This document shows, piece by piece, positions 10,875 to 22,735 of a stretch of 64,000 bases of DNA. Numbering within the stretch: position 1 is the first letter of the stretch; each line of letters opens with the position of its first letter. The position numbers were made by a program, and so were the translations under genes. Below the pieces are notes generated by a model. It saw nothing but the letters and a program-made list of their open reading frames with translations, made no database searches and was not told where the DNA came from. The DNA is from Chelydra serpentina. Taxonomy: Eukaryota; Chordata; Testudines; Chelydridae. The stretch is taken from the NCBI GenBank assembly GCA_037349315.1, contig JBAIAC010000007.1:20712501-20776500 (forward strand), written 5' to 3'.

Positions 10875-11266
10875 GTGAGTTATCAGGAATGGAAAATATT
10901 CTGCTGAGTCTTAGGTTTACTTACAGGCATAATGTATCTTGTTATGCTGACAGGAGCTCTTGGTGCTATCTGTTGTATTATTGCTTTATTAGCAGTTTTG
11001 TTTTACAAACAGCAAATATGACTCCACAAGTAGTCATATAAGTGTCTTTCAGATACTAGAGTATCACTATCTTAATGATACGGTTAAGGGTGCATCTGAC
11101 TATGATTCTATGTTTAAACATTTTTGATTACTTCATATTTGATGTTAGGAAAATTAAATACAAGGAGAGGAGAGCTGTATGGTAGCAAGTGGTATGTTAT
11201 ATTATGCTGGCCTAAGCAACAACAATAATTCCACAAGCAGTGATATGTTTCTGATTCTTTCTGCAG

Positions 11267-11417
11267 CAGGATGGTGGGAATATTCTGGAAGGCAAGCGTG
11301 GTGAATTCTGGTTTGAGTTCAACGGTGGTTCATTATTCTGTGTGACTAAATATGAAGGTTTTGAAGACAAACATTACATCTGTCTTCATTCTAGCAGTCT
11401 CAGTTTATATCATCAAG
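11267..11417 (+). CDS. ATG2B: ATG2B exon 10 of window, NAGNAG acceptor
   Basis: The exon reads QDGGNILEGKRGEFWFEFNG to SSLSLYHQ plus one base, including the conserved FCVTKYEGFEDKHYICLHSS. The acceptor region is ctgcagcag. I used the first AG because human ATG2B keeps a Gln here. The second would remove that Gln. The donor is gtagga at 11418. Confidence 0.94.
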
Positions 11418-11477
11418 GTAGGAACTTAAAATGTCAGTGGATGTAAATTTGAGTAAAGATTAACAGTTAAATACAGG

Positions 11478-11592
11478 CTCTTTGGGGCAGGGACAGTCGT
11501 TTTATTCTGTGTACAGCATTTAGTATAATGGGGTTCTGGTCCATGACTAGGGTCCCTAGGCACTATAGTAATACAGATAATAAATAACAATA
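11478..11592 (+). repeat. L2/MIR-type repeat tail
   Basis: Carries ctctttggggcagggac, tacagcatttag, ggttctggtccatgac and ends in an ataataaataaca tail. Equivalent copies lie at 63148-63262 and 63795-63905. The exact family is not settled from sequence reading. Confidence 0.55.
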
Positions 11593-12264
11593 TTTAATAT
11601 GTTTGCTTCGGGATCTGTCTAGCTTAAAATGACCTCTGCAACTGCTGGCCTGCAAAACTCTTAAATCTGCAGAAACTGTTTCTTTTTCAAAAAGTGTCAT
11701 TCTCATTTGTTAATTTCCATGTAATTCCAAAATGGTACAATTCTGTGTGCACTCCTTGAAATCCTAGTGTAGGTTTTAGGTCCTTTCCTGGCTGGCTAAA
11801 TTTTAGTCAGCCAGTAAAGTATTTTAAAGTGACCAAACAGTCTCCATGGATGACAGCTCCATTGTAGCCAAGGAGGAGAGAGTGGGAGCTGTCAGTTTTA
11901 AGATTTCCTGTTCATATAACTTCAAATGAGCAGCAGTGGAGTTAAGGGAATTTCAGTGTGAGGGCTTCAATTAAGTTGGAGGGATGACCTACATCTGGCA
12001 CTCTCTCTCATGATCTTCACCAGCCTCCCAATCACTAACTTCTAGGAATGGAGGATGTACAACAGCAGAAGCTTTCCTGTCACTCGTGTCTGAGCTCTCG
12101 TTTCTGTTTTTCCTAATAATATGGCAAAGTTAATTGCTGGTAATTAGCTGGAAACTTAAAATGATCTTATCACCAGATAAGGGTAGACAGATTTTCCAAT
12201 GGTTTTACCTAAATCACAAACATCTCTGCTGCACTGGATAACCCTAGCTACAATCTCTATACAG

Positions 12265-12464
12265 GTGTGGTGGATGGAGTTGTCCCTCCATCTGAAATAC
12301 GACTGCCTAGCACAACGCGTCCACATTGGTTAGAACCTACCATTTATTTTTCCGAAGAAGATGGTCTCAGTAGGACGACTTCAGAGGGTGTGGGAGTAGA
12401 CTGTTTAAGTATGCTGTCTGTTGCAGTGAAAATCCAGTCAAATAAATCGGAGAGCAATACAAAG
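12265..12464 (+). CDS. ATG2B: ATG2B exon 11 of window
   Basis: The exon reads (G)VVDGVVPPSEIRLPSTTRPH to SNKSESNTK and contains WLEPTIYFSEEDGLS. The acceptor is tatacag at 12258-12264 and the donor is gtttgt at 12465, phase 1 to 0. Confidence 0.95.
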
Positions 12465-13625
12465 GTTTGTGTTTCCAACTTTAAGCTTTCATGCATTGTC
12501 TAGATTATTTCAGACACCTAATTTACATGAAAGCATTTACAAGAATTCTAACTTTCTTCTAAAGGTCATAAATAAACACAAATAACTACAAACTTTGAAC
12601 CATGTCCATTTTTAAACTATTAGCTCATAACTATTGAAATCTGAATGCTTTACTAGACTTTAAAACTACTTTAATATTACTTGTGGTTATGTCTGCTATT
12701 TAGCAACGTAACAGCCCAATTCTTCATGTGCTTCCTTGTGCTGATCACTATTGCTTTTATCTAAAGGATCTGTATTTTTTGACCAGTTAGTCTTCTTGCC
12801 CATTCTTTGCTCTGTTTTACCTCTGCTATGCATTTCTGGAGGCCATTCTCCCACCTCAGGCAGGGATAAATACAAAGAGCTATAAGCTTAGTGTTCAGTT
12901 CATTGGCAGCTTTGCCTGTTAGAGAAATATTGCATCTTTTACCCTAAAGAGCAGCCTTTGCCTGCCTACTTCCAGTCTCACCGTCTGCATTGGTAGGAAG
13001 TCATTTGGCTTTGGCTCCTGCATTCATTGGTATGACTGCAGAACATTATTAAAAAAAAAAAAAGTCAGTCACTTTGTGGCTTCTCCTCTTAGAATGGCTG
13101 CCAGATTCCACCCTAGATGTGGTTGCATGTCAGTCGTTTTTGAGCGATCCCCATGAATATAATCTGTAAAGTGCCGTGGGATACTTCAGGGCAAAACATG
13201 CTATGTGTACATACAGATAGGTGGTTATGTTATTACTTAAAACTAGAAAAATCTACTGTTTTTAAAGAATATTGTGTGTTTTGTTTGTTCATTACAGTGT
13301 AGCTTCTTGGCCTATTTTGGTCTTCACATTATTGTTTAGAACAGCACCCCTGAATGATAGTGGTTTGATATTCATAAAATATTATTTTACAAAAAGGGTT
13401 AGACTGCGTTAACCATGATTTCAATGATGTGACTATTGATGCATAGTGTTTATCTTTATCTTTCTGAATTCAGACTTACGACCCAATCACGTCCCCCTTG
13501 AAGACAGTGGGAGTCCTGCTGTTGACTTAAATGGGAACAAGATAAAACCCACAGTTCAGAGTCTCAAATCTCAAAACATGTACACTAATTTAATGTACAC
13601 TAATTTGCATAACTTTTCTATGCAG
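12465..13625. other. Intron with an old SINE-like piece
   Basis: Around 13085-13200 the sequence ccatgaatataatctgtaaagtgc followed by gggatacttcaggg resembles the 3' part of an old CORE-type SINE. A tract of 13 A bases is at about 13050. The rest of this 1.2-kb intron is unassigned. Confidence 0.4.
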
Positions 13626-13706
13626 GAATTTCTAGTTGCTGTTGGGCTGAGAGGAGCCACTCTCCAGCACAGAGTATTGCCTTCAGGTCTAAGCTGGCAT
13701 GAACAG
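13626..13706 (+). CDS. ATG2B: ATG2B exon 12 of window
   Basis: A short 27-codon exon, EFLVAVGLRGATLQHRVLPS to WHEQ, phase 0/0. The acceptor is ttctatgcag and the donor is gtcagg. Confidence 0.95.
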
Positions 13707-14819
13707 GTCAGGTTAATGTAATTTTCTTGATTTCATGTTTAATTTCAGTTTTACTACTGATTGTTTTAAAGATTGAACTGATCCTTCATGAAAAATCTTT
13801 GTCTTTTGGCTTTGTGTTTGACTCAATGTCACAATTTTACTGTGTTCTCAGAAATATTATTGCTGTCCTTTGACATTCTTTCCCCTCTTTCCTCCAGAGC
13901 ATTGCTAGAGTTTGATCTTGTTGTGAAATCCTTATCTGTGTCATTATTTCCCATCTCATTTACAACAATTCCTTCTACTATGATCATTCTGAATCCTACC
14001 CTTTCAACTTCAGGAAATCCAGAATGTTGACCTCAAACTACTCTCTCACTATTAGGTAGAAGATCTCAACACACCAATGCTTGATTATCTTCACCATTTT
14101 CCATGTCCACCTCTGAATCCAATAATATAAATAATTCTCAACTGAAAAAACCAGGATATTAAGGGACTCTCTCCACTTCAGATCTGCAACCCTATAACTG
14201 TCTTCATTTCCATCTGGCCATTTAATTTCTTAAATCACTTCTCTCCTATCTCTTTCCCACAACTTGTTTGAATAGTAGTAGTTGGAATAAAAAACTTTGA
14301 CACAAGAGTGGATGACTGATTAAATATAAGCCTGTAATGCCAGGCTGCAGCAGAATAAACGGCTATATTGAGATGTGTGAATATAGAGGATCAGTGTATA
14401 GCACACATGACTATAGAGAAAATTCCTGAGTACACAGAACTGAGGTGAGAGCCTTACCTGGAACACCTTTAGGTGGTACCTCTTTATAAAAAGAATAGCA
14501 ATAAACTAGGGGAGCAAAAGCTGCAAAGAAAATGATGGAATGTATCATACATGAGTGAAGTTTGAAGAAACTTAACTTTTGTAGCTTAAATTAAGGGAGT
14601 GGGGATTGTGCTGGTTAAGAACAAATACTTGAAGGGAAAAAATGTAGGAGTAAACTCAAAGAGAAGAAATGTTGACCTTTCAACTAAAGATGGGCAAGTT
14701 TAGATAAGAGAGAAAATTTTCCTAATAGTAAAAACTTGACAGAAGTGGTAGTTCAGACCAAATTAGTGTGGGGGGGGAATAGACTCTAGGGAATAATGTA
14801 GATTACTAAATGGGAATAT

Positions 14820-15285
14820 GGTAGAGGTCTATAAAATCATGAATGATGTGAAGAAAGTGAATAAAGAACAAGAACCCCCCCCCCCCTGAAATTAATAGGT
14901 AGCAGGTTTAAAACAAACAAAAAGAAGTGCTTCTACACAGTATGGACAGTCAACTTGTGGAAGTCATTGCCAGGGGCTGTTGTGACAGCCAAAACTATAA
15001 CTGGATTAAAAAAAGAATTAAGTAAATTCATGGAGGATAGGTCCATGAATGGCTGTTAGCCATGATGGTCAGGGATGCAACCCCATCCTCTGGGTGTCCC
15101 TAAGCCTCTGGCTGCCAGATGCTTGGACTGAAAGACAGGGGATGGATTGCTTGATGATTGCCTTGTTCTGTTGAATACCTCTGAAGCATCTGGCATTGGC
15201 CACTGTTGGAAGACAGGTTACTAGACTAGATGGACCATTAGTCTGATCCAGTGTGGCTGTTCTTAAGTTCTTACATCCTTATGTA
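14820..15285 (+). mobile_element. CR1-clade (L3-like) LINE, 3' end, old copy
   Basis: Contains the ORF2 end remnant (gtctataaaatcatgaatg, then caacttgtggaagtcattgcc), the segment aattcatggaggataggtcc, and the 3' tail ggcattggccactgtt to gttcttaagttc. The frame is broken and a poly-C tract of 14 is inserted at about 14875-14888. Confidence 0.7.
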
Positions 15286-15588
15286 AGAACTAACCTGCAC
15301 TTCTGTAGTTGTTGGGTTGGATTAAAAGGTTTCCATTCCTACTGTCTAATTCTCGACAGTTTGGGGGTTTCCTTTTCAGAACATTTTGCCCTTTTTACAT
15401 AGAACACTCTCCTTTCCTTTCAACTACTGAGTAAATGCCCCCTTAATATTTTGAGTTTCTCCCCCTTGCCTTCTCTCTCTCAAACATTTTGTTATGGTAT
15501 GCATTAAGGATGATCTTTTGTTAAAATCCATGTTGTTTACTAAACTAGGATATAGTGAAAGATTATAATCATATTTTTTTGATTGTAG

Positions 15589-15695
15589 ATTTTATATTTT
15601 TTGAATATTTCTGATGAGCCTGTTTTGGGATATAATCCTCCAGCTTCCATTACAACTTTTCATATACACCTCTGGAGTTGTGCTCTTGATTACAG
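15589..15695 (+). CDS. ATG2B: ATG2B exon 13 of window
   Basis: The exon reads ILYFLNISDEPVLGYNPPAS to HLWSCALDY plus two bases. The acceptor is gattgtag at 15581-15588 and the donor is gtaaat. Confidence 0.95.
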
Positions 15696-15923
15696 GTAAA
15701 TAAAATAAATGTGTGTTTATCTCCCTATGGTAGTGTAACTGTTTAGTTAGATACCCTTTAGGAATACTCCAGTTTACATATCAGAATGCATATTTGTGCA
15801 GGCTTGTTTTGAAGAACATTTTATAACTAAAAATAGTTCTCTTGATCAACCTTTAAGATTGCATTGTTGCATTTCTAAAATATGTAGGATGTATTAAATT
15901 TTTTTCTCCTTTTTTGTTGTTAG

Positions 15924-16016
15924 GCCTTTGTTTTTGCCAACCAGATCTCTACTTACTGTTGAAACTTTCAGCATTTCCAGTAATGTTGCATTGGATAAAT
16001 CCTCTTCTACTCTCAG
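15924..16016 (+). CDS. ATG2B: ATG2B exon 14 of window
   Basis: The exon completes Arg and reads PLFLPTRSLLTVETFSISSN to LDKSSSTL plus two bases. The acceptor is tgttgttag and the donor is gtataa. A DIRS element begins about 60 bp downstream in the following intron. Confidence 0.95.
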
Positions 16017-16241
16017 GTATAAATTAGAGTGTTTATAAAATGTGGAAGCTCACATAATCATTGTAGCCTTTATTTCTTCTTCGAGTGCTTGCTCATGTCC
16101 ATTCCATGTTAAGTGGTGTGGCACACCACATGCACAGTTGCCAGAGATTTTTCCTTCAGTGGTATCCATCCGGCTGGCTCTAGTGCCCTTTGGACTTGGT
16201 GCTTACAGTTCCTGCCCAGGTCCTCGCCTCCCTCGATCAGT

Positions 16242-16763
16242 GGGAGGGGACCCCTGGTTGGTAGGCTTGGGATTCCCTTTGTCAAACCCTATGCCTCAGT
16301 ATTCCTAATCTTGGATGCATCCAAGCTAGGTTGGGGGGCTCACCTCAAGCACCTCAGGAATCAAGGTCTGTGGTACCAGGAGGAACTTTCCTTATATATA
16401 AATGTCAGAGAGCTCAGAGGGGTACGCCTAGCATGTTTTTATCCCAGATTGCAGGCAAGGTTGTGCAAGTCCTTATGGACAACATGGCAGCCATGTTTTA
16501 CATCAACAGGCAGGGAGGGGCATGTTCTTCGCCCATGTCAAGAGGCCATTTGCTTATGGGAATTCTGCGTACAGCACTTGATCCACCTTGAAGCTTCTCA
16601 CCTTCCAGGAGCTCAGAACAATCTGGCAAATCTCCTTTGCAGATCTTTCTCCTCTCACCATGAGTGGTCCCTTCATCCCGATATAGTCAGGACCATCTTC
16701 CAGCGGTGGGAGACTCCCCTCAGAGACTTGTTTGCAACCAGGCAAAGCAGGAAGTGTCAGTAG
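16242..16763 (+). pseudogene. DIRS RNase H domain remnant
   Basis: Reads LILDASKLGWGAHLKHLRNQ with the first catalytic Asp, then a glutamate in NVRELRGVRLACF, a frameshift that moves VLMDNMAAMFYINRQGG to another frame near 16470-16520, and then HLEASHLPGAQNNLANLLC and DLFATRQSRKCQ. The order matches DIRS/Ngaro RNase H. At least two frameshifts make it non-functional. Confidence 0.75.
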
Positions 16764-17094
16764 TTTTGATCTCTATGCAGGCGCAGCCTGGGCTTGCTCA
16801 CAGATGCCTGATCACAGTTGCCTGCACCCCTGGACAAAGCACCTGTTCTATGCGTTTCCCCCCATTCCTTCATGCCCAGTCTTACTCAAAGTCAAGCATG
16901 ACAGAAAGAAGGTTATTTTTGTGGCTCTAGCATGGCCATGCCAGCACTAGTTCGGAATGTTATTGGACCTGTCATTAGTGACCCCAATGCTGCTCCCTCC
17001 CCTTCAGACCTGATCTTGCATGATCATGTCTGATTGCTCCACCTGAATCTCAGAGCCCTCCACCTGACCGCATGGAAGCTCCATGGTTAAACCC

Positions 17095-18105
17095 AACAGA
17101 GCTGGCCTGTTTGGAGCAAGTCTTCCAGGTATTGCTAGATAGTAGGAAACCATCTACTAGAGTGACTTACCTCACCAAGTGGAAGCATTTCTCTGTGTGG
17201 TCGTCCCAGTGAGGCATCTCACCTTCTAGGTCACCTCTCCAGTCTGTGCTGGAGTATCTGCTCCATCTGAAACATCAGGGCCTACTCATCTCATCAGTTA
17301 AGGTGCACTTAGCGGCCATCTCAGTCTTCCACCCTCCAGTGGATGGTAGGTTGTTTTTTTTCTCACAAAATGTCCATTCACTTCCTCAGGGGCATAGAGA
17401 GACTATACCTGCAGATTTGTGAACCCATTCCCCCATGGGACCTAAACCTGGTCCTGTCAAGATTCACAGGCACTCCCTTTGTGCTGTTGGCATCATTCCC
17501 CTTGTCATACCTCTCCTGGAAGGTCGCCTTCCTGATAGCGATTACTTGGTCAGGAGGGTCTCGGAGATCAGGGCCCTTGTGTCAGAACCCCTGTATATAG
17601 TGTTCTTTAAGGACAAGGTTCAACTTCACCCCGCATACCTTCTGAAGGTATTGCAGTTTCACAGAAATCGGGCTATCTTCCTGACAGTATTCTTCCTGAA
17701 ACCGCACAAGAATAGGGAGGAGCAGTGTCTCCACACATTGGACATTAGGCATGCCCTGGCCTTCTGTATAGAAAGGACCAAACCATTCCGTACATCCATG
17801 CTGTTCTTTGTGGCAGTAGCAGACAGAATGAAAGGTCCTCCAGTTTTAGCCCAAAGAATTTCATCCTGGATCACTTCCTGCATTCGCTTGTGCTATGAGC
17901 AGGTGGGTGCTCCATCTCCTGCCATCTGCGCTGCCCACTCGACAAGAGCTCAAGCTTCCTGAGCGGCATTTCTGGCCCAGGTCCCAATTTGCAGAGCCGC
18001 AACCTGGTCATCGGTGCATATTTTTTCATCCCACTATGCCATCACCCAGCAGGCTAAAGATGATTCCGGGTTTGGTAGAGCAGTGTTGCAGTCCTCATAT
18101 CCATG
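17095..18105 (+). pseudogene. DIRS tyrosine recombinase remnant (copy 1)
   Basis: Begins with the core-binding stretch LLDSRKPSTRVTYLTKWKHF, has a stop near 17210, then YLLHLKHQGLLISSVKVHL, a frameshift near 17430-17530, the arginine box VRRVSEIRAL, and HSTRAQ for the HxxR box at about 17940. The C-terminal tyrosine segment is frameshifted. The enzyme would join circular cDNA into the genome in an intact element. Confidence 0.75.
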
Positions 18106-18559
18106 AACTCTGAGCCTACCTCTTAAGGTACTGCTTGGGAGTCACCTAACGTGGAATGGACACGAGCAAGCACTTGAAGAAGAAAAAGCGGTTACTAACC
18201 TTTCTGTAACAGTTTTTCTTCAAGATGTGTTTCTCATGAGGCTGGGGACAGGTGCCAGGTGCCCCACAGTTTGGGGATCTCTGATCTAGGGAGACTACAT
18301 GTAGCCCTGGATAATTTACAAGCCCACAAAAGGTTAAACTGATGATAGTAAAAATTTAAATTATTTTATTCTCCAATAATCGTCTCCATGCCCTTAAAGC
18401 CAGATGAAAGGATAGTTATTAAAAACTGTTACAATGGAGAGTAAAAACTTTAGGATTTAAATATGTTCTGGCTTTTTACATAATGTCATATAATTTACTT
18501 TGAGTATGAAGTGCACAGTTTTTAACCTGGCATCTTTGTTTCCCATTTTTCTCCTGTAG

Positions 18560-18630
18560 AATAATCTTGGATGAGGCTGCTTTGCATTTGTCTGACAAGT
18601 GCAACACTGTTACAGTGAATCTGCAGAGAG
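18560..18630 (+). CDS. ATG2B: ATG2B exon 15 of window
   Basis: A small 71-bp exon, (R)IILDEAALHLSDKCNTVTVN to LQR plus one base. The acceptor is ctcctgtag and the donor is gtaagg at 18631. Confidence 0.94.
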
Positions 18631-18894
18631 GTAAGGGTGTTTTAGAAGCAATGGTAACCATATGCTAACCTTATAAATATAGCTTTCAGAATTTGAAGAA
18701 ATCTACAGAAATATTAAAAACAGTCCAATAGGTTACTGGAGAAGAGAGCTGGGTTTATAGACTTGAGTGTGTAATGTAGCATAGCAAAAAAATGTGACCA
18801 CTGTAGTTTTAAACTGTATGTGTAGGGTCATGTCACAGAAAAGGAAATAAAAGTTCTTTTCTATATGACTCTAGCAGGTTCTCTTGGAGCATTT

Positions 18895-19800
18895 GGGTGG
18901 CCCATTCCACGGAACCTGGTTTAAGACAGAAATAAAACCCCCTCTGTCTGCACACTCCTAATTATCACCTACCACCCCACACTGGAACCCATATGAGGTA
19001 TCATCAAACAACTAAAATCCATACTCAAAGGGGACCCCATCCTGAAAGAAATCTTTCCTGAAACCCATCTTCTGGCCTTCAGACAGCCCCCCAGCCTCTC
19101 CAAACTCATTATAAGAAGCAAGCTCTCCACAGATAAGGGGACACCAACTCAAAGCGGCACCAGACCCTACCAGTACACATGCAAAACCTACAGACATATC
19201 CCCATTGCTACAATGATCAGCTTCCCCCACAACATACCTTTGAAGATCCATGGCTCCTATGCGTGGTTTACCTCATCCAGTGCATTAAATGCCCCCAATA
19301 ACAATTATGTGGGTGAAACTAGGCAATCATTACAATCTCAAATGAACTTACATAGGAAAGTGATAAAAGACAGAAACACCCTATCACCTGTGGGTGAACT
19401 TTTTTCTCAAAGCAATCACTTTCTATCTGACCTATCAGTCCTCATCCTGCACAACACTTTCAAAAGTCAAGCCTGGCAGCTTAAATTCATAACTTTGCTA
19501 GACACTAAAAGCCATGGTCTTAATCAAGACACTGGATTTATGGCTTATTACAGCAATCTATAATCCATAGCCCCCTTTTTGTCTAATGACTACACGGGTG
19601 TTAACGGGCCACTGCACCTTGAATGGTCTCTTACAATATATGCTAACTACTTATGCTAAGTTACCTGTTCAAAATTGTATTTATCTGTGACACTATTAAT
19701 ACCTTTCCCAGGCTGAAAGAAGAGCTCTGTGTAACTCAAAGCTTGTCTCTCTCACCAACAGAAGTTGGTTCAATATCCTAAGACCAACATAGCTACAACA
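18895..19800 (+). mobile_element. Penelope-like element, 3' part
   Basis: The 3' end of a Penelope-like retroelement. The last part of the RT-linker is broken, followed by the GIY-YIG endonuclease region (19213-19563) and an AT-rich tail. It lies in the ATG2B intron after exon 15 of the window, sense strand. Confidence 0.72.
19213..19563 (+). pseudogene. Penelope GIY-YIG endonuclease remnant
   Basis: Reads NNYVGETRQSLQSQMNLHRK, then SPVGELFSQSNHFLSDLSVL. The YVGET-x5-RMNLHR-like pattern is the GIY-YIG core of Penelope elements. The GIY half is seen only in another frame (CVVYLIQCIKC at about 19258-19290), so a frameshift is present. The frame ends in a stop at 19561. Confidence 0.7.
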
Positions 19801-19909
19801 CTACGTACATCTAAGCATAAATGTGAAACTCTCTGTTAAAGTAAGGCAATGTAGAGGAAGATACACGTGTGCATGAACATGCATATGTATACATCAGTGC
19901 TAGAGTCCT

Positions 19910-20270
19910 AAAAAAAGAAGTACAAGAAATCCCCAGACCCAGCTCCCCACTCCAGAAAGAAAAATGCCAGCTGAGTAACCTAGGCAGAACAAGGAAGACA
20001 TTCCCTTGTCCCCCCAGCCCTGGCTTCCTGCTCCAGAAGGAGAGATGGTGACTTGGTAACATGGGTGTCCCTGTTAACTGTGATACCATCTCTCCTTTCA
20101 GAGCAGGCCCAGAAGCAGAAGAGGTGTGAGGAGACGGTGTCCTTGCCTCCTTCACCTCTTCCACTTTGGGCCCATTCTGGAAGGAGAGGTGGCAGCTCAG
20201 TAACCTGAGCCACCCAAGTTACTGAAACACCATTCCTGTTTCTGGAGCAGGGAGCCAAGTCAGAAGTAGT
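19910..20270. repeat. Degenerate short tandem-like region, unassigned
   Basis: Several copies of a motif like ctccagaaggagagatgg alternate with gtaacctgggc-type segments over about 350 bp. No family was recognised. The open frames on both strands here have no supporting homology. Confidence 0.35.
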
Positions 20271-20974
20271 CTTCCTTTTCTCTATTTGTTGCTTTTTTTC
20301 CCTGTCCTCCCATCCCCCAATATTAAAGCTGATATTTACCCAGAAAACTGAAGTTAAATTTTTCCACTGACTTTTCACCTTTTTTTTTTTTTTTAACTTT
20401 TTTGTAATAAACATCAATAAATTCACAGGAAATTTTAAACAAAATAAAAAGCAAAAATGAAGAGCCTTGCTTGTGGGTTAAGGTATTTAAAGGGCTGTTT
20501 CTGAGGAAGTGGTTAGGGCACTAGCCTAGAACTGATATGCTGGTTCACCTCCAAGAAGGATCTATCAGTTCACTATTTTATGCCACCTGTTGGCACCCTA
20601 CTCCATAACGCACGAGCGGGGGCCAGGGACGGGGCAGTACTCTACTTGATTCTTAGCTGGCAGAGTAATCCTTGTTTTGGCCCCATCTGGCCAAGAACTG
20701 GGGAAATGGAAAGGTGGCTTAAAGCCACCATTCTCCTCTTCTCTCAGCTGCACCAAGTTTAAACTAGAAACAGCTGAAGATTGAGCCCAGAGAGCTCCTC
20801 TGATGTAAGCCACCTAGAAGTATAAAGTGTGTTGACAAGACCAAAATCACAAAATTTAGTTCATTATGCTTCTTAACAGAGATTAATAATTGGTGGTTTT
20901 AAAAAAAACAAAAACAAAATTGAAGATAACATTTGATGTTGGGCAGTGTTTAAAATACTCATTTTGACTTTCAG

Positions 20975-21051
20975 ATTATATTCGTGTTATGGATATGGGA
21001 CTGTTGGAACTGACCATAACAGCAGTAAAACCTGGTTCTGATGGAGAGAGA
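20975..21051 (+). CDS. ATG2B: ATG2B exon 16 of window
   Basis: The exon reads (D)YIRVMDMGLLELTITAVKPG to DGER, phase 1 to 0. The acceptor is gactttcag and the donor is gtaagt. Confidence 0.94.
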
Positions 21052-21380
21052 GTAAGTACTTAAAATAAAAAGAATAAAATAATAATGTTAAACCTACATG
21101 ATAAAAATACATATTTTGCATTTTGATTTTAAAACATTTTGAAAAGCTTAAATCTCATAAATCCTACTTAACCGTTAAAAAATATCCCTTCTCTCATCAT
21201 CAGGTTGTGAGATTTCAGGTTCCAAAAGTCATTTATAAGTTATTGCTCTGTTTCTAAAGCTTTTATATTGAATGATCAGGCAACTAAGTAATCTAGTTAA
21301 CAAATCTGTGTGTACCCTTCATATAGAACTTTAAATTGATATTGGATAGATTTCTGTCATTATCTGTTATTGTTGCCTAG

Positions 21381-21551
21381 ATTAAGCCACGTTTTGAGCT
21401 ACACAGTTCCAGTGATGTAATCCATATCCGAACATGCTCAGACTCTTGTGCTGCACTAATGAATCTTATACAGTATATTGCGAGTTATGGTGATTTGCAT
21501 CCACCTAGCAAGACAGAGATTAAACCTGGAGTCGTCAAGTGGAAAACCAAG
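21381..21551 (+). CDS. ATG2B: ATG2B exon 17 of window
   Basis: The exon has 57 codons, IKPRFELHSSSDVIHIRTCS to GVVKWKTK. It includes the conserved SCAALMNLIQYIASYGDL. The acceptor is gttgcctag and the donor is gtatga. Confidence 0.95.
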
Positions 21552-21714
21552 GTATGAAATGGCAAAGTAACACTAACTCACCTAACACTACCACCATCAC
21601 ATTTCCTAATCAAACAAATTAACTGTGCTTTCCACAATAATAATCATAGTAATAATAGTTAATATATACTTTTTATAGAGCTTTTCCCACAAATACTTTA
21701 CTTATTGTCCAACA

Positions 21715-22735
21715 AATGTATTTGGGCATAAGCTTTCGTGGGCTAGAACCCACTTCATCAGATGCATGGAGTGGAAAATACAGGAGCAGGTATAAATACA
21801 TGAAAAGATGAGAGTTGCCTTACTAAGTGTGAGGTTAGTCTAATGAGACAATTCAATTAACAGTAGGATACCAAAGGAGGAAAAATAACTTTTGTAGTGG
21901 TAATGAGAGTGGCCCATTTCAAACAGTTGACAAGAAGGTGTGAGTAACAATAGGGGAAAATTAGTATGGGGAAAATTAGGTTTAGGTTTTGTAATGACCC
22001 AATCACTCCCAGTCTTTATTCAGGCCTAATTTGATGGTGTCCAGTTTGCAAATTAATTCTAGTTCTGCAGTTTCACGTTGGAGTCTGTTTTTGAAGTTTT
22101 TGTTGTTGAAGAATTGCCACTTTTAGGTCTGTTACTGAGTGACCAGGGAGATTGAAGTGTTCTCCTACTGGTTTTTGAATGTTATAATTCCTGATGTCAG
22201 ATTTATGTCCATTTATTCTTTTGTGTAGAGACTGTCTGGTTTGGCCAATGTACATGGCAGAGGGGCAATTCTGCAACAAAAAAACTTCAAAAACAGACTC
22301 CAACGTGAAGCTGCAGAACTAGAATTAATTTGCAAACTGGACACCATCAATTTAGGCCTGAATAAAGACTGGGACTGGTTGGGTCATTACAAAACCTAAA
22401 CCCAATTTTCCCCGTACTTATTTCCCCCTACTGTTACTCACACCTTCTTGTCAACTGTTTGAAATGGGCCACTCTCATTACCACTACAAAAGTTATTTTC
22501 CCTCCCTTGGTATCCTACTGTTAATTGAATTGTCTCGTTAGACTGACCTCACACTTGGTAAGGCAACTCCCATCTTTTCATGTATTTATACCTGCCCCTG
22601 TATTTTCCACTCCATGCATCTGATGAAGTGGGTTCTAGACCACGAAAGCTTATGCCCAAATAAATTCGTTAGTCTCTAAGGTGCCACAAGGACTCCTCGT
22701 TGTTTTTGCTGATACAGACTAACTCGACTACCACT
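21715..22735. mobile_element. Penelope-like element, inverted pair
   Basis: The right half (about 22265-22735) reads forward through a Penelope 3' end: KNFKNRLQRETAELELICKL, then the 3' UTR with tctgatgaagtgggttcta and the tail aaattcgttagtc. The left half (21715-22150) is its reverse complement, beginning with the same tail at 21715. The centre (about 22130-22262, minus strand) carries a GIY-YIG fragment. The whole is a long imperfect palindrome in the intron before ATG2B exon 18 of the window. Confidence 0.78.
22073..22303 (-). pseudogene. Penelope GIY-YIG fragment in inverted pair
   Basis: The minus-strand frame reads AMYIGQTRQSLHKRINGHKS, then PVGEHFNLPGHSVTDLKVAI, a clear GIY-YIG core with the YIG and the HKS-type following helix. 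The first dozen residues come from the other arm of the palindrome read backwards, so the start at 22303 is artificial. Confidence 0.75.

Larger units (their letters stand above)
16077..18235 (+). mobile_element. DIRS tyrosine-recombinase retroelement, truncated (copy 1)
   Basis: The left terminal repeat begins cttcttcgagtgcttgctca. The body holds broken RNase H and tyrosine recombinase genes. The internal complementary region lies at 18128-18235, with gagcaagcacttgaagaaga and then ttcttcaagatgtg. The right terminal repeat is missing and the gag and most of the RT are deleted. It inserted in the intron between ATG2B exons 14 and 15 of the window, sense to the gene. Confidence 0.8.

Noticed and set aside
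14875..14888. Poly-C tract as a functional site
   Set aside because: It sits in a decayed LINE tail and is most simply a slippage product.
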